The position numbers and the translations under genes are program-made. The notes under the pieces were generated by a model. The model was given only the letters and a program-made list of their open reading frames with translations, was not told where the DNA came from and ran no database searches. From Streptomyces malaysiensis subsp. samsunensis (lineage in GTDB: Bacteria > Actinomycetota > Actinomycetes > Streptomycetales > Streptomycetaceae): 64,000 nucleotides of DNA. Each line of letters opens with the position of its first letter. Position 1 is the first letter of the stretch. The stretch spans positions 29,391 to 93,390 of the forward strand of contig NZ_JANIIC010000049.1 in assembly GCF_024519315.1 (NCBI RefSeq). The letters run 5' to 3'. Positions 1-9,583 of the stretch are shown here, piece after piece.

Positions 1-1321
1 CCTTCTCGCCCCCGGTGTTGATGCACTGCGAACCGCGCCCGAGGACGGTGATCACGCCCTCCTCGTCCACGGTCGCCATGTCGCCGAGCAGCACCCAGCG
101 CTCCCCGTCCGCCTCGAAGAACGTCTCGGCGGTCTTCTTCGGATCGTTGTAGTAGCCGAGCGGCACATGGCCGCGCTGGGCGATCCGGCCGGGCTCACCG
201 GGCGCCACCGGGGTGAGGGTCGCCGGGTCCACCACCGTCGTACGGGCGTTGACACGCAGCCGGAAGCCCTTCTCGGGACCGGAGTCGGCGGTGGCCGTGC
301 CGTTGAAACCGGACTCCGAGGAGCCGAAGTTGTTGAGCAGCAGGGTGTGCGGGGCGAGCTCGGCGAACTGGGCGCGTACGGTCTCCGACAGGATCGCGCC
401 CGAGCTGCTGACGCTGAGCAGCGAGGAGAGATCGGTGCCTTGGAGGGGGCCGGTCAGGGCGTCCACCAGGGGCCGCAGCATCGCGTCGCCGACCAGCGAG
501 GCGGCGGTGACCTTCTCCTTCTCGATGGTCCGCAGCACCTCCTCGGGCACGAACTTTCGGTGCAGCACCACCTTCTGACCGAAGTTGAACGCGATGAAGG
601 CCGTAAGGGTGGAGGTGCCGTGCATCAGCGGCGGGGTGGGGAAGAAGGCCAGCCCCTCGCCGCCCGCGGCCACCCGCTCGGCCAGCTCCTCCGGGCGTCC
701 GACGGGCCGGCCGGTCGGGGCGCCGCCGCCGAGCCCCGAGAAGAACAGGTCCTCCTGCCGCCACACCACGCCCTTGGGCATACCGGTGGTGCCGCCGGTG
801 TAGATGATGAAGCGGTCGTCGGCGGAGCGCGCCGGGAAGCCGCGCTCGGGCGACCCGGACGCCTCGGCGTCGCCGAACGCCACGGACGCACGGGGGCCGT
901 GCCCGGTGCCTGCCCGCACCAGATGGCGCAGGGTGCCGGTGTGGGGCAGCGCGGCGGCCACCCGCTCGCCGAACTCGGCGTCGTAGACCAGCGCGGCCAG
1001 GTCCGCGTCGCGGTAGAGGTAGACCAACTCGTCCTCGACGTAGCGGTAGTTGACGTTCACCGGCACCGCCCGGATCTTCAGACAGGCCAGCGCGGTCTGG
1101 AGGTACTCGACGCCGTTGCACAGATGCAGTCCGACGTGCTCGCCCGGGGCGATCCCGCTGTCGCCGAGATGGTGGGCGAGCCGGTTGGCGGCCGCGTCGA
1201 GCTGGGCGTAGCTCAGACGCCGCTCGGCTCCGGTGCCGGGGTGGTCGATGTACACCAGCGCCTCTCTGTCGGGCACCGTGTCGACGATCGACTCGAACAG
1301 GTCGGCAAGGTTGTACTCCAC
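1..1321 (-). CDS. FadD19-like steroid/acyl-CoA ligase (3' end outside window)
   Basis: AMP-forming acyl-CoA synthetase that would activate a carboxylic side chain to its CoA thioester through an acyl-adenylate. Only the first 440 residues are present; the gene runs off the left edge on the minus strand. The start is GTG at 1321 with GGAGGAGCC directly upstream. The adenylation P-loop YTGGTTGMPKG is at about residues 174-184 and is intact, and the GSSESGF and GYYNDPKKTAETF segments follow. The TGGTTG form of the P-loop and the overall wording resemble mycobacterial FadD19 as I recall it, which acts on C24-branched sterol side chains. It is transcribed divergently from the EchA19-like gene, as fadD19/echA19 are in mycobacteria. 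The ligase call is secure; the sterol substrate is inference from synteny. Confidence 0.85.
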   Translation of the reverse strand, partial: MEYNLADLFESIVDTVPDREALVYIDHPGTGAERRLSYAQLDAAANRLAHHLGDSGIAPGEHVGLHLCNGVEYLQTALACLKIRAVPVNVNYRYVEDELVYLYRDADLAALVYDAEFGERVAAALPHTGTLRHLVRAGTGHGPRASVAFGDAEASGSPERGFPARSADDRFIIYTGGTTGMPKGVVWRQEDLFFSGLGGGAPTGRPVGRPEELAERVAAGGEGLAFFPTPPLMHGTSTLTAFIAFNFGQKVVLHRKFVPEEVLRTIEKEKVTAASLVGDAMLRPLVDALTGPLQGTDLSSLLSVSSSGAILSETVRAQFAELAPHTLLLNNFGSSESGFNGTATADSGPEKGFRLRVNARTTVVDPATLTPVAPGEPGRIAQRGHVPLGYYNDPKKTAETFFEADGERWVLLGDMATVDEEGVITVLGRGSQCINTGGEK

Positions 1322-1401
1322 GGCTCCTCCTGACCCCTCGATCCGGCGGCTCGGCGCTCATTAGAGCCGCGCCGGGATGAGGTGGGAAGGGCCACGGAAC
1401 A

Positions 1402-1428
1402 AGAAATCTGACTGAGCATCAGATTTCT
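1402..1428. promoter_or_regulatory. 27-bp inverted repeat in divergent promoter (operator candidate)
   Basis: Perfect 10-bp arms AGAAATCTGA and TCAGATTTCT flank a 7-nt centre. It is an AT-rich patch between the divergent ligase and hydratase genes. Arm length and spacing fit a dimeric TetR-family repressor; the regulator is not in the window. Confidence 0.6.
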
Positions 1429-1450
1429 CTTGAAGTCGGCCTGCGGCTGC

Positions 1451-1464
1451 TGCAACCTGTTCTA
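1451..1464 (+). promoter_or_regulatory. KstR-type site TnnAACnnGTTnnA
   Basis: TGCAACCTGTTCTA matches every fixed position of the KstR consensus TnnAACnnGTTnnA known from mycobacterial cholesterol catabolism. It lies 23 bp upstream of the hydratase start, in front of genes that resemble KstR-regulon members. The motif is short, so a chance match is possible, and its left half is not the full CTAGAAC. Confidence 0.45.
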
Positions 1465-1486
1465 GGTCTCGAGACGGGAGGACGTC

Positions 1487-2293
1487 GTGACAAGCGGGAC
1501 CGAACACCTCATCGTCGAGCGCGTCGGCGCGACCCTGGTGCTCACCTTGAACCGGCCCGAGGCCAGGAACGCGCTCTCGCTGCCGATGCTGGTCGGGCTG
1601 TACGACGGCTGGACCGAGGCCGACGAGGACGACACCGTGCGCTCCGTGGTGCTCACGGGCGCCGGTGGGGCCTTCTGCGCCGGAATGGACCTCAAGGCGC
1701 TCGCGGGCGGCGGCCGGATGGCCGGCGAGCATGTCCGCGACCGCCTCGCGGCCGACCCCGATCTGCACTGGAAGGCGATGCTCCGCCACCACCGGCCGCG
1801 CAAGCCGGTGATCGCCGCCGTCGAGGGCCCCTGCGTCGCGGGCGGCACCGAGATCCTCCAGGGCACCGATATCCGGGTCGCGGGCCGCGGCGCCACCTTC
1901 GGGCTCTTCGAGGTCCGGCGCGGGCTGTTCCCCATCGGCGGCTCCACCGTACGGCTGACCCGCCAGCTGCCCCGCACCCACGCCCTGGAGATGCTGCTGA
2001 CGGGGCGCCCCTACCCGGCCGAGGAGGTGGCGCGGATCGGGCTCATCGGCCATGTCGTCCCGGACGGCACGGCGCTGGAGAAGGCCCTGGAGATCGCGGA
2101 GCTGATCAACGCCAACGGTCCGCTCGCCGTCGAGGCGGTCAAGGCATCCGTCTACGAGACCGCCGAGATGACCGAGACCGACGGCCTGAAGTCCGAACTC
2201 GAACGCGGCTGGCCCATCTTCGACACCGCCGATGCCAAGGAGGGCTCGAAAGCCTTCGCGGAGAAACGGCCGCCGGTCTACCGCCGGGCGTGA
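1487..2293 (+). CDS. EchA19-like enoyl-CoA hydratase
   Basis: Crotonase-family enoyl-CoA hydratase (268 aa) expected to hydrate an alpha,beta-unsaturated acyl-CoA in beta-oxidation. Start GTG 1487 with GGGAGGA upstream. The oxyanion-hole segment CAGMDLKAL is at about 64-72 and the active-site helix AGGTEILQGTDIRVAG at 118-133, including Glu122. The strings GTEILQGTDIRVAG and LIGHVVPDG, and the C-terminal DAKEG...AFAEKR, are ones I recall from mycobacterial EchA19, which acts on a sterol side-chain enoyl-CoA. It is the first gene of a co-directional set with the OB-fold protein and the two thiolases, and it is divergent from the FadD19-like ligase. Family assignment is strong; sterol specificity is inferred from neighbours. 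Confidence 0.88.
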   Translation: MTSGTEHLIVERVGATLVLTLNRPEARNALSLPMLVGLYDGWTEADEDDTVRSVVLTGAGGAFCAGMDLKALAGGGRMAGEHVRDRLAADPDLHWKAMLRHHRPRKPVIAAVEGPCVAGGTEILQGTDIRVAGRGATFGLFEVRRGLFPIGGSTVRLTRQLPRTHALEMLLTGRPYPAEEVARIGLIGHVVPDGTALEKALEIAELINANGPLAVEAVKASVYETAEMTETDGLKSELERGWPIFDTADAKEGSKAFAEKRPPVYRRA

Positions 2294-2355
2294 TCCCCCA
2301 CCACCTCAGGCCGGCGCCCCCACCCGGTGGCCGCGCGGAAGGAGACGCACCCCCC

Positions 2356-3315
2356 ATGACCCCGGCTCCCTCGCCCGAGGCGCTCCAGGCGCCTCTGGTC
2401 GTCGAGTTCCCGTTCACCCGCTCCCTCGGCCCGGTGCAGAGCGCCTTCCTCACCGGGCTGCGCGAACGCACCGTGCTCGGCGTGCGCACCACCGACGGCC
2501 GGGTGCTGATGCCGCCCGTCGAATACGACCCGGTCACCGCCGACGAACTGTCCGACCTCGTCGAAGTCGCCCCCATCGGCACCGTCACCACCTGGGCCTG
2601 GAACCCCTCCCCGCGCCGCGGCCAGCCCCTGCCCACCCCCTTCGCCTGGGTGCTGGTGCGGCTGGACGGCGCGGACACCGCACTCCTCCACGCCCTCGAC
2701 GCGCCCGGCCCCGACGCGGTGCGCACCGGTATGCGGGTGCGGATCCGCTGGGCCGGGGAGCGCGTCGGCGCCATCACCGACATCGCCTGCTTCGAGCCGT
2801 ACGACGGCGCCGGGGGCGGCCGAGCCGTGCCGCACACGGGTGAGTTCACCGACCCCGTCGACGGCATCGTGGCCCCCGCCCGCCTCGACTACACCTACGC
2901 GCCCGGCCGCGCCCAGTCGCGCTATCTGAAGGCCCTCGCCGGCCGCACCACCTACGGGGAGCGCTGCCCGTCCTGCCGCAAGGTGTACGTCCCGCCCCGG
3001 GGCGCCTGTCCCACCTGCGGTGTGGCCACCGACGAACAGGTGGAGGTCGGCCCCCGCGGCACGGTCACCACCTTCTGCATCGTCAACATCAAGGCCCGCA
3101 ACCTCGATATCGAAGTGCCGTACGTCTACGCCCACATCGCCCTGGACGGCGCCGATCTGGCCCTCCACGCCCGCATCGGCGACATCCCCTACGACGAGGT
3201 GCGGATGGGGCTGCGCGTGGAGCCCGTATGGAGCGAGGACGGCCGCTACCCCGACCACTACCGCCCCACCGGCGAACCCGATGCCGACTACGACACCTAC
3301 AAGGAGCTGTTGTAG
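2356..3315 (+). CDS. Tandem DUF35 OB-fold / Zn-ribbon protein
   Basis: 319-aa cytosolic protein with two OB-fold (DUF35-like) halves. Only the second carries the rubredoxin-like zinc ribbon, Cys204, Cys207, Cys218 and Cys221 (CPSC and CPTC). The start is ATG 2356 after GGAAGGAGA; an upstream in-frame GTG at 2290 overlaps the hydratase stop and is less likely. DUF35 proteins pair with SCP-x thiolases; the best-known case is the ChsH2 C-terminal DUF35 domain, which binds the aldolase Ltp2 and channels the acyl-CoA. Here the stop codon abuts the ATG of the first thiolase (TAGATG), so a DUF35-thiolase complex is the natural reading. It has no MaoC hydratase domain, unlike ChsH2. Confidence 0.82.
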   Translation: MTPAPSPEALQAPLVVEFPFTRSLGPVQSAFLTGLRERTVLGVRTTDGRVLMPPVEYDPVTADELSDLVEVAPIGTVTTWAWNPSPRRGQPLPTPFAWVLVRLDGADTALLHALDAPGPDAVRTGMRVRIRWAGERVGAITDIACFEPYDGAGGGRAVPHTGEFTDPVDGIVAPARLDYTYAPGRAQSRYLKALAGRTTYGERCPSCRKVYVPPRGACPTCGVATDEQVEVGPRGTVTTFCIVNIKARNLDIEVPYVYAHIALDGADLALHARIGDIPYDEVRMGLRVEPVWSEDGRYPDHYRPTGEPDADYDTYKELL

Positions 3316-4379
3316 ATGCGAGAGGTTGCCATCGTCGCCTTCGGCCAGAGCGACCACCGGCGCGACACCGCGGAGATCTCCGAGGTCGAGATGTTGATGC
3401 CCGTCCTCCACCAGGTGCTCGACGCCGTCGGACTCCGGGCCGGCGAGATCGACTTCACCTGCTCCGGCTCCTGCGACTATCTGGCGGGCCGCGCCTTCTC
3501 CTTCACCATGACTCTCGACGGCGTCGGCGCCTGGCCGCCCATCTCGGAGTCCCATGTGGAGATGGACGGCGCCTGGGCGCTGTACGAGGCATGGACGAGG
3601 CTGCTGACCGGCGAGGCGGAGACCGCGCTCGTCTACTCCTACGGCAAGTCCTCACCCGGCGATCTGCGCGAGGTCCTCACCCGCCAGCTCGACCCGTACT
3701 ACGTGGCGCCCCTGTGGCCGGACTCGGTCTCCCTGGCCGCCCTCCAGGCCCAGGCGCTGCTGGACGCGGAGGACACCGGTGCCGACGAGCGGGCACTGGC
3801 CGGGGTCGCGGCGCGCAGCCGGACCGCGGCCGAGGGCAACCCGCATGCCCAGCTGACCGGTTCACCGCCGCCCGAGGCCCTCCTGGAGGACCCGTATGTG
3901 GTGCGGCCGCTGCGCCGCCACGACTGCCCGCCGGTCGGCGACGGCGCGGCCGCCGTCGTGCTCGCCGCCGGGGACACCGCGCGCCGGCTCTGCCGCCGCC
4001 CCGCCTGGATCCGCGGTATTGATCACCGGACGGAGGCCCACAGCCTCGGCGTACGGGACCTCACCCGCTCCCCGTCCACCCGGCTCGCCGCCGAGCGCGC
4101 GGGCGCCTTCGAGGCCCCCGTGGACCTGGCCGAGCTGCACGCCCCGTTCACCTCACAGGAGCTGATCCTCCGCCGTGAGCTGCGGCTGGGGGAGGGCGTA
4201 CGGGTCAATCCGTCCGGCGGGGCGCTGGCCGCCAACCCCCTGATGGCCGCCGGGCTGATCCGCCTCGGCGAGGCCGCCGCCGCCATCCACCGCGGCGCCG
4301 CGGACCGGGCCCTCGCCCATGCCACCTCGGGCCCTTGTCTCCAGCAGAACCTGGTGGCCGTCCTGGAAGGGGATGACAC

Positions 4380-4383
<4 letters not shown>
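3316..4383 (+). CDS. SCP-x thiolase-like aldolase (Ltp4-like)
   Basis: 355-aa thiolase-superfamily protein of the lipid-transfer/SCP-x type. These include retro-aldolases that release the terminal unit of sterol side chains without thiolysis. Conserved features are the N-terminal VAIVAFGQSDHRR strand, the central PVGDGAAAVVLAAGD segment, the VNPSGGALAANPLMAAGLIRL loop and a C-terminal HATSGPCLQQN stretch in place of a classical thiolase CxG site. Length matches what I recall for mycobacterial Ltp4 (about 354 aa). It begins one base after the OB-fold stop and overlaps the next thiolase by 4 bp, so the three are translationally coupled. Aldolase rather than thiolase chemistry is inferred from the DUF35 partner. 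Confidence 0.78.
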
Positions 4384-5546
<1,163 letters not shown>

Positions 5547-5639
5547 GTCTCCTGCTCACTCCTCCTTTCGTGGCCTGTGCGGCACCGGCCGCGATCGCTA
5601 GGGTGGGGCGCGGACGACGATCCGGGAGGATGAGCCGAC

Positions 5640-5885
5640 GTGGCCGATACCACCACCACCGAACAGCCACTGACAGGAAGCGGGGAGAAGCCCGAACTCG
5701 ACCTCTCGGGCGCCCAATGGCGGTCGAGCAGCCAGGGCGTGGGCGATGTGGAGATCGCCTTTGTCGAGGGATTCATCGCGATGCGCCACGGCCGCCGTCC
5801 CGAAGACCCGGCGCTGATCTTCACCCCGGGCGAGTGGCGCGCCTTCGTCCTGGGCGCGCGTGAGGGCGAGTTCGACCTCACCTGA
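5640..5885 (+). CDS. DUF397 domain protein
   Basis: 81-aa acidic protein with the DUF397 pattern: LSGAQWRSSS near residue 22, a central VEIAFVEGFIAMRH and a C-terminal FTPGEWRAFVLGAREGEF. DUF397 proteins are common in Streptomyces and usually sit beside an XRE/helix-turn-helix regulator as a suspected antagonist or toxin-antitoxin-like pair. No XRE gene adjoins this one, so it is an orphan here. Start GTG 5640, preceded by GGGAGGATGAGCCGAC. A strong hairpin follows 15 bp after the stop. Confidence 0.85.
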   Translation: MADTTTTEQPLTGSGEKPELDLSGAQWRSSSQGVGDVEIAFVEGFIAMRHGRRPEDPALIFTPGEWRAFVLGAREGEFDLT

Positions 5886-5900
5886 ACCGGGGCTCCACCG

Positions 5901-5938
5901 GGGGCGGGCGGGTCCGGCCGGACCGGACGGCCCGCCCC
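5901..5938 (+). terminator. Terminator hairpin after DUF397 gene
   Basis: Nested inverted repeat: outer arms GGGGCGGGC and GCCCGCCCC, with the 14-bp palindrome GGTCCGGCCGGACC inside. It starts 15 bp after the DUF397 stop. There is no U-tract, as is usual in Streptomyces. Confidence 0.7.
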
Positions 5939-5999
5939 GTGGCATGTCGTCCCCCATCCGTGGCATATCGCCCCTCACTCATGGCATGTCGCGCCGTCA
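5937..5999. repeat. 21-bp tandem repeat, three degenerate copies
   Basis: Copies start at 5937, 5958 and 5979 and share CCGTGGCATGTCG or a close variant, in exact 21-bp register. It lies in the 447-bp gene-free stretch between the DUF397 gene and the acyl-CoA synthetase; apart from this and the terminator I see nothing else in that stretch. Confidence 0.6.
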
Positions 6000-6332
6000 A
6001 AAAGGCCCGTCGGCGGCCCCGCGATGCCTGTCCCATGGCGATGAGTGCGTTATCGGCCAGAATCGGAGCGCGGTGGACCCCGGTGGAGCCACACATCGCC
6101 GGGCGCGGCCACGAGATCCGTCTTCCCATGGCTTCGCGGCGGGGTCACGAAACCTCCATGCCTTCTGCCGAAACGTGAGCGTGACTCACGGTGACAGCGG
6201 CAGGTCGCGACGGGTCTCCGCGATGGGGAACAGGATCGTCCGCGCTCTATGCAGCCCTCGCCTCGAGAGGTAGTTTTCCCTCCCACCTCCCCGTTGTACG
6301 GGGCGGCAACTCGGCTGAAAACAGGGGGTGTC

Positions 6333-8165
6333 GTGCGCGAATTCAGTCTCCCTCGCATGGTGGAAACTCTGCGCGCGGGCGGACTGGCGGACTCGGTGTA
6401 CGAGCTGGCGGACCGCGAACCGGACCGGATCCAGTTCGCCCGGCGCCACGCCACCGAACCCGGCCGGTGGACTCCGGTGACCGCCGCGGCCTTCCGGGAC
6501 GAGGTCCTGGCGCTGGCGAAGGGCCTGCTGGCCGAGGGTGTGCGGTTCGGTGACCGGGTGGCCCTGATGGCACGGACGCGGTACGAGTGGACGCTGTTCA
6601 GCTATGCCCTGTGGTCCGTCGGCGCCCAGGTGGTGACCGTCTACCCCACCTCCTCGCCGGAACAGGTGCGCTGGATCCTGGCCCGGACGCGGGCCGTGGC
6701 CGTGGTGGTCGAGGGCGAGGACGACGCCATGACGGTCGGCGCCGTCTGCGACGCCCTTCCCGGGCTGCGCTCCATCTGGCAGATGGACCAGGGGTGCGTG
6801 ACGGAGCTGTGGCAGCGCGGCGCCGGCGTCCACGACGAACTGGTCGTCGAGCGGCGCTGGCTCGTGGAACCGCGCTCCACGGCGGTCATCTGCTACACCT
6901 CGGGCACCACCGGACAGCCCCTCGGGTGCATGATCACCCATGCCAATCTCGCCGCCGAATGCGACACCCTCTTCGCGGGCTGGAACGGGCTGTTCGCCGA
7001 GCCCGGGGTGCAGCCCGCCATCCTCGCCTTCCTCCCGCTGGCCCACATCTACGGACTGATGGTCCAGGTGCTCTGCGTACGGGGCGGCATCCTCATGGGA
7101 CACGAGCCCGAGCTCTCCCCGTCGACCCTGCTGCCCTCCCTCCAGTCCTTCCGCCCGACCTGTGTCTTCGCGGTGCCCTACATCTTCGAGCGGATCCTCG
7201 GGGCCGCGCGGAACTCCGCCCAGGACGATGGCAAGCGCGGGGTCTTCGAGAAGGCCATGGACACGGCGGTGCGCTACGCCACGGCGGTGGAGAAGCAGGC
7301 ACGGGGCGCCGGGAAGGGACCGGGCCCCGGCCTCAGAGCCGCGCACGCCGTCTTCGACCACATGGTCTACCGGCGCATCAGAGCCGTCCTGGGCGGCCGG
7401 GTGCGCTACGCGGTCACCGGCGGCTCCCCGTTCAGCCGGGAGCTGGGGCTGGCGTTCGCGGGAGCCGGGATCACCGTCTACAACGGCTACGGCCTCACCG
7501 AGACGACGGCGGCGATCACCGCACAGCCGCCCGGCCGCCCCCGGCAGGGCACGGTGGGCCGCCCGATGCCGGGCACGGCGGTGCGCATCGCGCCGGACGG
7601 CGAGGTGTGGGTGCGCGGCGGCACCGTCTTCGCGGGCTATGTGGACGAGCCGGCGGCCACCGGGGCCGCGCTGCGCGACGGCTGGCTGAGCACCGGAGAC
7701 ATCGGATTCCTCGACGGCGACGGCTATTTGACCATCACCGGCCGTAAGAAGGACATCATCATCACCAGCGGCGGCAAGAGCGTCTCGCCGCAGCCGCTGG
7801 AGGAGCGGCTGCGGGCGCATCCACTGATCTCGCAATGCGTCCTGGTGGGCGACAACCGCCCCTACGTCGGGGCGCTGATCACCCTGGACGCCGAGATGCT
7901 GAGGCGCTGGCACCAGGTGGTCGGCGCGCGGCTGCCCGTCGGCCGGGAGCACGCGGCGGCCAACAAGGCGTTGCACGAGGAGATCCAGCAGGCGGTCTCG
8001 GCGGCGAACCGCTCGGTGTCCAGGGCGGAGTCGATCAGGGCCTTCCGTATCCTCCCGAAGGAATTCACCGTGGCGGACGGGCTGTTGACGCCCTCGCTCA
8101 AGCTGCGCCGCGACGCGGTCTACAAGGTCTGCGCCGCGCAGATCGAGCAGCTCTACGCGAGCTGA
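6333..8165 (+). CDS. Long-chain acyl-CoA synthetase (AMP-binding)
   Basis: 610-aa AMP-forming fatty acyl-CoA synthetase of the FadD15-like group. Start GTG 6333 is chosen because VREFSLPRMV aligns with the MREF... start usual in actinobacterial FadD proteins. The adenylation P-loop reads YTSGTTGQPLG at about 188-198; the usual Lys of PKG is Leu here. The GYGLTETTAAI motif, GRKKDIIITSGGKSVSPQPLE hinge segment and the C-terminal PSLKLRRDAV with its catalytic Lys are intact. The protein probably activates long-chain fatty acids at the membrane. It stands alone, and its 3' end overlaps the convergent terpene synthase gene by 13 bp. Confidence 0.88.
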   Translation: MREFSLPRMVETLRAGGLADSVYELADREPDRIQFARRHATEPGRWTPVTAAAFRDEVLALAKGLLAEGVRFGDRVALMARTRYEWTLFSYALWSVGAQVVTVYPTSSPEQVRWILARTRAVAVVVEGEDDAMTVGAVCDALPGLRSIWQMDQGCVTELWQRGAGVHDELVVERRWLVEPRSTAVICYTSGTTGQPLGCMITHANLAAECDTLFAGWNGLFAEPGVQPAILAFLPLAHIYGLMVQVLCVRGGILMGHEPELSPSTLLPSLQSFRPTCVFAVPYIFERILGAARNSAQDDGKRGVFEKAMDTAVRYATAVEKQARGAGKGPGPGLRAAHAVFDHMVYRRIRAVLGGRVRYAVTGGSPFSRELGLAFAGAGITVYNGYGLTETTAAITAQPPGRPRQGTVGRPMPGTAVRIAPDGEVWVRGGTVFAGYVDEPAATGAALRDGWLSTGDIGFLDGDGYLTITGRKKDIIITSGGKSVSPQPLEERLRAHPLISQCVLVGDNRPYVGALITLDAEMLRRWHQVVGARLPVGREHAAANKALHEEIQQAVSAANRSVSRAESIRAFRILPKEFTVADGLLTPSLKLRRDAVYKVCAAQIEQLYAS

Positions 8166-9343
8166 GAGGGCTCCGAGGGCATCGGCTGACGGGTGTCCGG
8201 GCCGCTGCCGGGCGGTGGCGGCGGCGCTCCCCTTCCCGCGCGGATCAGGTCCTCCGCGCCGGTCAGCCGGGCCCACGGCCGCTGCCGTCCCCCGCTGACC
8301 GCCTCGGTGCCCCGCTCGTCGTACCGGGCCGTCCGCAGCGACCAGCCCAGATTGCCCGTCATCACATGCCGCATGCCGTCCACATAGCGCCCCACCGCGC
8401 GGTGGGTGCCGGGGTCCGCCCCCGCCTCGGCCAGCAGCTCCGGCAGCCTGGCCGCGGTCTCCTCGAACCAGCCGTAGCGGGCGTTGGCGAGGCCGGCGAT
8501 ATGGCGCACCGCGTCCTCCAGTCCACCGCCCGCGAGCTTCCACTGGACGATGACGCTGTTGTGGACGTCGCCGACGGCCAGTTCCTTGTCCAGGGAGGCG
8601 ATGTCATTGGTGAAGACCACCACATCGTCCGTGGCCTCCCGCATCCGGGCCAGCGGGAAGCCGCCGTGCAGCGCGGACGGCAGGGTGTAGCCGCCGAACG
8701 GCTCGTTCAGGTCCAGACAGGGCTGTACGCCGATCGAGTGGCGCCGCAGGGCCAGCACATCCTCCACCGAGCGCGGCGCGTCCCCGCCGCCGTCCGCGGG
8801 CGGGGCACCGGTCCGCTCCAGGGCCTCGCGGTGGTAGGAGTGCAGATACTCCAGCCAGTGGTGGCGGAAGCGGTCCCGCCACACCCGCGGCCGCCCGGAG
8901 TTGATCCGGCGCCACAGATCGCGGAAGCTCTCCAGGAGCGGCCCTTCGCCGCCGCCCGTCCCGCCGGGTGCCGTGTCCTCCTCGGTGACCCGGATGACGT
9001 CCGCCACCAGCCGTGCCACCTCCTCCGGGCGGCAGCCCAGTTCCCCGTCGAACTGGTCGTCGAAGACGAAGTACCAGCCCACGAGGTCGCTGCCGAGGTT
9101 CAGATCGGCGCCGGTCGCCCGGGGGTAGAACAGTCCCGTCAGTACGTCGAAGCGGAGCGCGTCGTACTCCTCGACGGACGCGTGGTTCTCGAAGACCCTG
9201 AACCGTGACAGCCATTGGATGGTGTGCTGCCTCGCCGCCCCGGTGTCCGGGCTGAGGTCGGCGGAGGCCGGGAAGTCGAACAGGGCCGCCCGTCGTGGCA
9301 GTGCCGACTGCCGGGCGTGTGGTCGCGAAGCGTGCGTGTGCAT
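8153..9343 (-). CDS. Class I terpene synthase
   Basis: 396-aa bacterial terpene cyclase that would ionise farnesyl (or geranyl) diphosphate with a trinuclear Mg cluster and cyclise it. The Asp-rich motif is DDQFD at 95-99; the NSE triad is NDIASLDKE at 246-254 (Asn246, Ser250, Glu254). The RY pair near the C-terminus is in LRTARYDERG. The start ATG 9343 with GGAG 10 bp upstream gives the usual N-terminus; an upstream in-frame ATG at 9406 would add 21 untypical residues. The C-terminal tail (about 50 residues) is Pro/Gly-rich. It is monocistronic, without P450 or prenyl-diphosphate synthase neighbours, and divergent from the LuxR-type regulator. I cannot name the product from sequence. Confidence 0.88.
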   Translation of the reverse strand: MHTHASRPHARQSALPRRAALFDFPASADLSPDTGAARQHTIQWLSRFRVFENHASVEEYDALRFDVLTGLFYPRATGADLNLGSDLVGWYFVFDDQFDGELGCRPEEVARLVADVIRVTEEDTAPGGTGGGEGPLLESFRDLWRRINSGRPRVWRDRFRHHWLEYLHSYHREALERTGAPPADGGGDAPRSVEDVLALRRHSIGVQPCLDLNEPFGGYTLPSALHGGFPLARMREATDDVVVFTNDIASLDKELAVGDVHNSVIVQWKLAGGGLEDAVRHIAGLANARYGWFEETAARLPELLAEAGADPGTHRAVGRYVDGMRHVMTGNLGWSLRTARYDERGTEAVSGGRQRPWARLTGAEDLIRAGRGAPPPPPGSGPDTRQPMPSEPSQLA

Positions 9344-9583
9344 GAGTCGTCTCCGCCCCCTTCGTCGTCCGGGCGGCCCGAGCCCGCATATGCCACAGGC
9401 GTACACGGCAACTGGCCAACCCGCTGAATCCGGTCATCCTCGCGTGCGGAACGTGGCATCGATAGAGGAGGCGGTGAATTGGCGCATGCCAGTGGCAAGA
9501 GCGGACGGAAATCCCTCCATACGGGAGCTACGGAGCGTGCCATTCACGCTACGCTCGGCGTCACCTGCCGGAGGGGAAGCAAC

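Noticed and set aside
6186..8543. Long open frame on the minus strand opposite the acyl-CoA synthetase
   Set aside because: It is a GC-rich shadow of the plus-strand gene, which has all adenylation motifs; the opposite frame has low-complexity Arg/Gly/His composition and no domain.
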